A stretch of DNA of 33,543 nucleotides from DATCYZ01 sp036526195 (GTDB lineage Bacteria > Pseudomonadota > Gammaproteobacteria > Burkholderiales > SG8-39), in assembly GCA_036526195.1 (NCBI GenBank), contig DATCYZ010000165.1, positions 1 through 33,543 of the forward strand, written 5' to 3'. Shown here one piece after another: positions 29,018 to 33,543 of this stretch. The translations under genes were made by a program, and so were the position numbers. The notes beneath the pieces are model-generated. The model had not been told where the DNA came from. It worked only from the letters and a program-made list of their open reading frames with translations, and did not search any database. How positions within the stretch are numbered: position 1 is the stretch's first letter; every line of letters begins with the position of its first letter.

Positions 29018-30286
29018 ATGACCATCGCGGTTCATTCGATTGCGCTTGCTGCCGCGGTGCTTGCGCTGGTCTATCTCGGGCTGCTGCTCAGGGGCGCACT
29101 CAGCCGGCAGGCACGCCTGGCGCAGTTGTTCGTCGACGAGCGGGCAATCTTCCGCGCGCAGCTCGAGCGACTGTCAATGCCGGTGCTGCAGGGGGCGGGT
29201 CCGAAAAGCCAGGCCTGGTCCGGATTCCGGAAATTCCGCGTCGACGGCAAGGTGCTGGAGGCCGAGTCGCTTTGCTCGTTCTACCTCGCGCCCCACGACG
29301 GGCGACCGCTGCCCGGATTTCTTCCCGGACAATACCTGACTTTCCGGTTGTCGATTCCCGGGCAGACGCGCGAGACCACGCGCTGTTACTCGCTCTCCGA
29401 AAGCCCGGACCACCCCGACTATTACCGCGTGACGATCAAGCGGATTCCGCCGCCGCCGAATACGCCGGCGGCGCCGCCAGGCCTGGTGTCGAGCCATTTT
29501 CACGACCGGATCCAGGTTGGCGACATCCTCGATGTCAAGGCTCCGGGCGGCCATTTCCACCTCGATGTCGAACGGCGGGACCCGGTGGTGCTGATCGGCG
29601 GCGGCGTCGGCGTGACGCCGGTGCTCAGCATGCTCAATTTCATCGCCACCGCGCCGGGCAATCGCGAGGCCTGGTTCTTTTACGGCGTGCGCAACAGCCG
29701 CGAGCACGTGATGAAGGAATACCTGAAGGAACTGGCCAGCCAGCACGAGAACATTCACCTGTGCATCTGTTATTCGGACCCGCTGCCAGAGGATCGCCTC
29801 GTCGAGGACTACCATTTCAGCGAGCGCGTGAGCGTCGAGTTGTTCAAGAAGGTGCTCAAGGTGAACAATTTCGATTTCTACATTTGCGGTCCGCCGCCAA
29901 TGATGGAAACCTTGACACGCGATCTGGGCGCCTGGGGCGTGCCGGACGCGCGTGTTCATTTCGAAGCCTTCGGCCCGGCCACGGTGAAGAAAGTGGCGCA
30001 GAACGTCGATGCCGCGGGGCCCGGGACCGGCGGCTTCGAAGTGCACTTCGCGCGTTCCGCGAAGCGATTGCAATGGAACGGGACGAACGGCTCGCTTCTC
30101 GAGTTCGCGGAAGCCAATGGCATCCATATCGATTCGGGCTGCAGGGCGGGCAGTTGCGGCAGTTGCGCCACAGCCATCCGCGAAGGCCAGGTCGATTACC
30201 TCAAGAAGCCCGATGTCGACCCCGAGAAGGGGAGTTGCCTTGCCTGCGTGTCCGTGCCGAAGGGCGCGCTGACCCTGGACGCGTGA
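29018..30286 (+). CDS. Membrane-anchored NAD(P)H:acceptor reductase (FAD, NAD and [2Fe-2S] domains)
   Basis: The 422-residue protein has one N-terminal helix (residues 4-24) followed by a basic stretch (LLRGALSRQARL), which places the catalytic part in the cytoplasm. Residues 68-185 are a ferredoxin-reductase FAD domain with RCYSLSE (122-128). Residues 186-320 bind NAD(P)H (LIGGGVGVTPVLSML and FYICGPPPMM). Residues 338-422 are a plant-type ferredoxin with Cys375, Cys380, Cys383 and Cys410. The order resembles NqrF and phenol/benzoate oxygenase reductases, with domains arranged FAD-NAD-Fe/S. It is 16 nt after the barrel gene. It probably connects the NAD(P)H pool with the membrane electron carriers; direction is unknown. 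Confidence 0.88.
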   Translation: MTIAVHSIALAAAVLALVYLGLLLRGALSRQARLAQLFVDERAIFRAQLERLSMPVLQGAGPKSQAWSGFRKFRVDGKVLEAESLCSFYLAPHDGRPLPGFLPGQYLTFRLSIPGQTRETTRCYSLSESPDHPDYYRVTIKRIPPPPNTPAAPPGLVSSHFHDRIQVGDILDVKAPGGHFHLDVERRDPVVLIGGGVGVTPVLSMLNFIATAPGNREAWFFYGVRNSREHVMKEYLKELASQHENIHLCICYSDPLPEDRLVEDYHFSERVSVELFKKVLKVNNFDFYICGPPPMMETLTRDLGAWGVPDARVHFEAFGPATVKKVAQNVDAAGPGTGGFEVHFARSAKRLQWNGTNGSLLEFAEANGIHIDSGCRAGSCGSCATAIREGQVDYLKKPDVDPEKGSCLACVSVPKGALTLDA

Positions 30287-30365
30287 TGCGCACGGGACGG
30301 CCCACGCCCGGGGCGCGAAGGGATCGTCAGGAGAGGTCGGGTCATGCGATACTCGTCGACAAAAC

Positions 30366-31364
30366 ATGTCCAGACTGAGTAACGCGCAGGCGCTGCTGTT
30401 CACCGAGATTGCCGCGGAGGAGGCCAGGGCGGACGCCTCGCCATCGACCACGCTGACCGGATGGTTCGGCACGCAACAACTCGGTCAGGCCAAGGCCCAG
30501 GTCACCGATTCGGTGGTCGCCAACCGCGGGGTGGTCACGCACACGGTCGGCGATGCGCTGCTCAGCAGCTTTTCGGACCCGTCCGCGGCCATGAACGCGG
30601 CGCTCGACATCCAGCGCAAGATTGCACAGGGGCAGGGGAAATCCTCTGGCATGGTGGTGCGTACGCGCATCGGCATGGCCTATGGACCCGTACGCGTCAT
30701 CGCCGGCAAGGTGTCGGGCGACGCGGTGGCGGCCGCAGGCGTACTGCTGGAGAAGTCCCAACCCGGCGAGATCCTCCTTGATGGGGCAATGCACGAGGCC
30801 CTGAAAGGTGCCAAGGACACGACGTTCGAAGCGTGCGGGCCGTTCGACGGCCTGAAGGCCTTTCGCGTGCTCGTGCCGGGGGGCGTTTCCGCGTCCGTCG
30901 CGACCACTGTGACGCGGGCACAGGCCGGTCCGTCGCCGACCCGGACCGCATCCTCTCCGGTACCGAAAGCGCCGCCGCCCGCGGCCCCGACGGCCGCATC
31001 CGTTGCTGGCGCGGCGCACGCGCCTGGCTCGCTCGTGCTGCGATTCCGAATGGTTGAGCAGCGGTTCGGACCGGCCGACGCCGAGGTCACGCTGGGTCGC
31101 GGCAAGGACAACACCATCGTGGTGCCCTCGATGCACGTGTCGCGAAAGCACGCGCGGATCGCCTGGGAGGGAATGGAGGGGCCGTTCCTCTTCAACCTGA
31201 GCAACAACGGCAGTTGCGTGCAGTTCGAGCCCAGCGGACGGGTGCAGACCTGTCAGGGCGAGAAGATCCTGCTGGATGGCAGCGGCAGCATCGCCCTGGC
31301 CGGTCAATTCGGCCAGGCGGCGGCAGACAACGAAGTCGTCCACTTCAAGGTCGTCCGGCAATAG
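30366..31364 (+). CDS. Degenerate class III nucleotide cyclase domain fused to FHA domain
   Basis: Residues 8-170 of this 332-residue protein follow the adenylate/guanylate cyclase fold (LFTEIA, THTVGDALLSSFSDPSAAMNAALDIQ, RIGMAYGPVRVIAGKVSGDAVAAAGVLLEKSQPGEILL split over the domain). The first metal Asp is replaced by Glu14, and the Asn of the usual VNxAAR motif is missing (AVAAAG), while Asp63 is kept. Catalysis is therefore doubtful. A Pro/Ala/Thr linker (175-220) leads to an FHA domain (222-330) with GRGKDN, SMHVSRKHARI and NLSNNGSC, which in relatives binds phosphothreonine. It lies 79 bp after the reductase gene and ends the module. A role as regulator or sensor for the cNMP-binding Fe-S protein is an inference. 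Confidence 0.82.
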   Translation: MSRLSNAQALLFTEIAAEEARADASPSTTLTGWFGTQQLGQAKAQVTDSVVANRGVVTHTVGDALLSSFSDPSAAMNAALDIQRKIAQGQGKSSGMVVRTRIGMAYGPVRVIAGKVSGDAVAAAGVLLEKSQPGEILLDGAMHEALKGAKDTTFEACGPFDGLKAFRVLVPGGVSASVATTVTRAQAGPSPTRTASSPVPKAPPPAAPTAASVAGAAHAPGSLVLRFRMVEQRFGPADAEVTLGRGKDNTIVVPSMHVSRKHARIAWEGMEGPFLFNLSNNGSCVQFEPSGRVQTCQGEKILLDGSGSIALAGQFGQAAADNEVVHFKVVRQ

Positions 31365-31419
31365 CCGGGACGCGGCGCGCTCTCCGGGGCACGCTGCAAT
31401 CACGACGGGAGAGGTCGGC

Positions 31420-32064
31420 ATGGCCGGTTCGAAATCCGACAAGCAGTGGTTGCGGCGCCAGGCCACGGACCCGTACGTCCAGCGCGCGCGCGACCAGGGC
31501 TATCGCTCGCGCGCCGCCTTCAAGCTGATCGCCATCGACGAGCGCGAGCGGCTGCTGCGCGCCGGGGGCCGCATCGTCGACCTTGGCGCTGCGCCGGGGA
31601 GCTGGTCGCAGGTGGCGGCCGCGCGCGTGCGGCCCGGCGGCCGGGTGGTGGCGGTCGACCTGCTGGAGATCAGGCCGATCGACGGGGTGCGGGTGCTGCG
31701 CGGGGATTTCCGCGACGCGGCGGTGCGCGCGCAGGTGGCCGAGGCCCTCGACGGGGTCGCCGACGCGGTGTTGTGCGACATGGCGCCGAACCTCTCCGGG
31801 ATCGCCGGGGTGGACCAGGTCCGCCTGGCCGAGCTGTCGCAGCTGGCGGTCGATTTCTGCCGCGCGCACCTGAAGCCCAAGGGCGCGCTGCTGCTCAAGG
31901 CGTTCCACGGCGAGGCCTTCGACGAGGTGCGTGCCGGCCTCGATGCGGCCTTCGGTTCGGTCGTCGTGCGCAAGCCCCCGGCCTCGCGGAGCGAAAGCGC
32001 GGAAACCTTTGTAGTCGCCCGGGGTCTGAAGCGAGGCGAAGGGTCGCTGCCTGCGGGCGCCTGA
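31420..32064 (+). CDS. rlmE: 23S rRNA 2'-O-methyltransferase RlmE (FtsJ/RrmJ)
   Basis: The 214-residue enzyme methylates U2552 of 23S rRNA with S-adenosylmethionine. The SAM-binding motif is VDLGAAPGSWSQVA. The catalytic K-D-K-E set is at Lys35, Asp120, Lys160 and Glu195, matching E. coli Lys38, Asp124, Lys164 and Glu199. A strong GGGAGAGG ribosome binding site lies 5 nt before the ATG. It forms the conserved pair with ftsH but is separated from yhbY by the cytochrome module. Confidence 0.97.
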   Translation: MAGSKSDKQWLRRQATDPYVQRARDQGYRSRAAFKLIAIDERERLLRAGGRIVDLGAAPGSWSQVAAARVRPGGRVVAVDLLEIRPIDGVRVLRGDFRDAAVRAQVAEALDGVADAVLCDMAPNLSGIAGVDQVRLAELSQLAVDFCRAHLKPKGALLLKAFHGEAFDEVRAGLDAAFGSVVVRKPPASRSESAETFVVARGLKRGEGSLPAGA

Positions 32065-32070
32065 CCGGTG

Positions 32071-32099
32071 CTTGAAGTGCGGCCCCTGCGCCCCGATAT
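32071..32099 (+). promoter_or_regulatory. Candidate sigma-32 promoter of ftsH
   Basis: CTTGAA (32071-32076), a 15-nt spacer and CCCGATAT (32092-32099) match the sigma-32 consensus with one mismatch in the -10 box. ftsH is heat-shock regulated in E. coli. RNA would start near 32107. Confidence 0.5.
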
Positions 32100-32122
32100 T
32101 CCACTGTTCGCGGGGCTTTTTT
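32090..32122 (+). terminator. Probable intrinsic terminator after rlmE
   Basis: GCCCCG (32090-32095) pairs with CGGGGC (32111-32116) across a 15-nt loop, followed by six T. The stem is short but pure GC. Its 5' arm overlaps the -10 box of the candidate heat-shock promoter, so a transcript from that promoter would lack the arm and escape termination. Confidence 0.5.
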
Positions 32123-32148
32123 GCACCGCGAAAACCGCGTAGCATAGT
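32121..32148 (+). promoter_or_regulatory. Possible housekeeping promoter of ftsH
   Basis: TTGCAC (32121-32126), 16 nt and CATAGT (32143-32148) form a modest sigma-70 match. It is followed by the GGAG ribosome binding site at 32173-32176. Confidence 0.3.
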
Positions 32149-32185
32149 GCGCTTGCCGGGACGCCCCCGGAAGGAGAGCAAGTCC

Positions 32186-33543
<1,358 letters not shown>

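Noticed and set aside
19910..31419. Module as a recently mobile island
   Set aside because: No integrase, transposase, tRNA target, direct repeats or clear base-composition change was found at its borders.

Overview
The window is GC-rich chromosomal DNA, most likely from a betaproteobacterium (Rhodocyclales, Burkholderiales or Nitrosomonadales type). This rests on gene order and protein character: grpE-dnaK-dnaJ, hrcA-hemH, nadK-recN, fur/bamE, dapB-carA-carB-greA, yhbY, and rlmE-ftsH. No rRNA, tRNA, CRISPR array, transposase, integrase or phage gene was seen. The genus cannot be named from the sequence alone.

Layout. Positions 1-1840 (minus) hold the 5' part of an L,D-transpeptidase gene and an upstream TPR/NTF2-like envelope protein. 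cysS follows at 1995-3368 (plus). The chaperone block dnaJ, dnaK, grpE (minus) spans 3424-7204, with very good sigma-32 promoter matches before grpE and dnaK. A divergent DUF2249-hemerythrin gene (7307-8005) comes next, then hemH and hrcA (minus). nadK and recN run on the plus strand to 12657, where recN and the convergent fur gene end in the same CTAG. bamE, dapB, carA, carB and greA run on the plus strand (13172-19563), with a promoter plus a promoter-proximal terminator hairpin before carA. yhbY (minus) overlaps the end of greA. rlmE and the 5' part of ftsH close the window. Two copies of an AT-rich palindrome (3384-3407 and 8034-8053) sit in convergent intergenic gaps and bracket dnaJ-dnaK-grpE-hemerythrin.

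The accessory part is an eight-gene, same-strand module at 20081-31364, lying between yhbY and rlmE-ftsH. In order it encodes: a periplasmic tetraheme cytochrome c554-like protein; a protein with two cyclic-nucleotide-binding domains and four [4Fe-4S] motifs; a five-helix membrane protein with two His-x13-His pairs, read as a dihaem cytochrome b; a membrane-anchored decaheme cytochrome with a duplicated four-cysteine N-terminal domain; a secreted pentaheme cytochrome; an outer-membrane beta-barrel protein; a membrane-anchored FAD/NAD(P)H/[2Fe-2S] reductase; and a degenerate nucleotide-cyclase-FHA protein. The middle genes overlap by 4 nt.

Taken together the module has 19 c-type haem motifs, a predicted b-type transmembrane wire, an iron-sulfur relay, an NAD(P)H port and an outer-membrane barrel, plus two signalling proteins. 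My inference is a trans-envelope electron conduit linking the NAD(P)H or quinone pool to periplasmic or outer-surface redox partners, possibly under cyclic-nucleotide control. No catalytic terminal oxidase or reductase and no cytochrome c maturation gene is in the module, so direction and substrate remain open. No gap without a gene exceeds about 175 bases.
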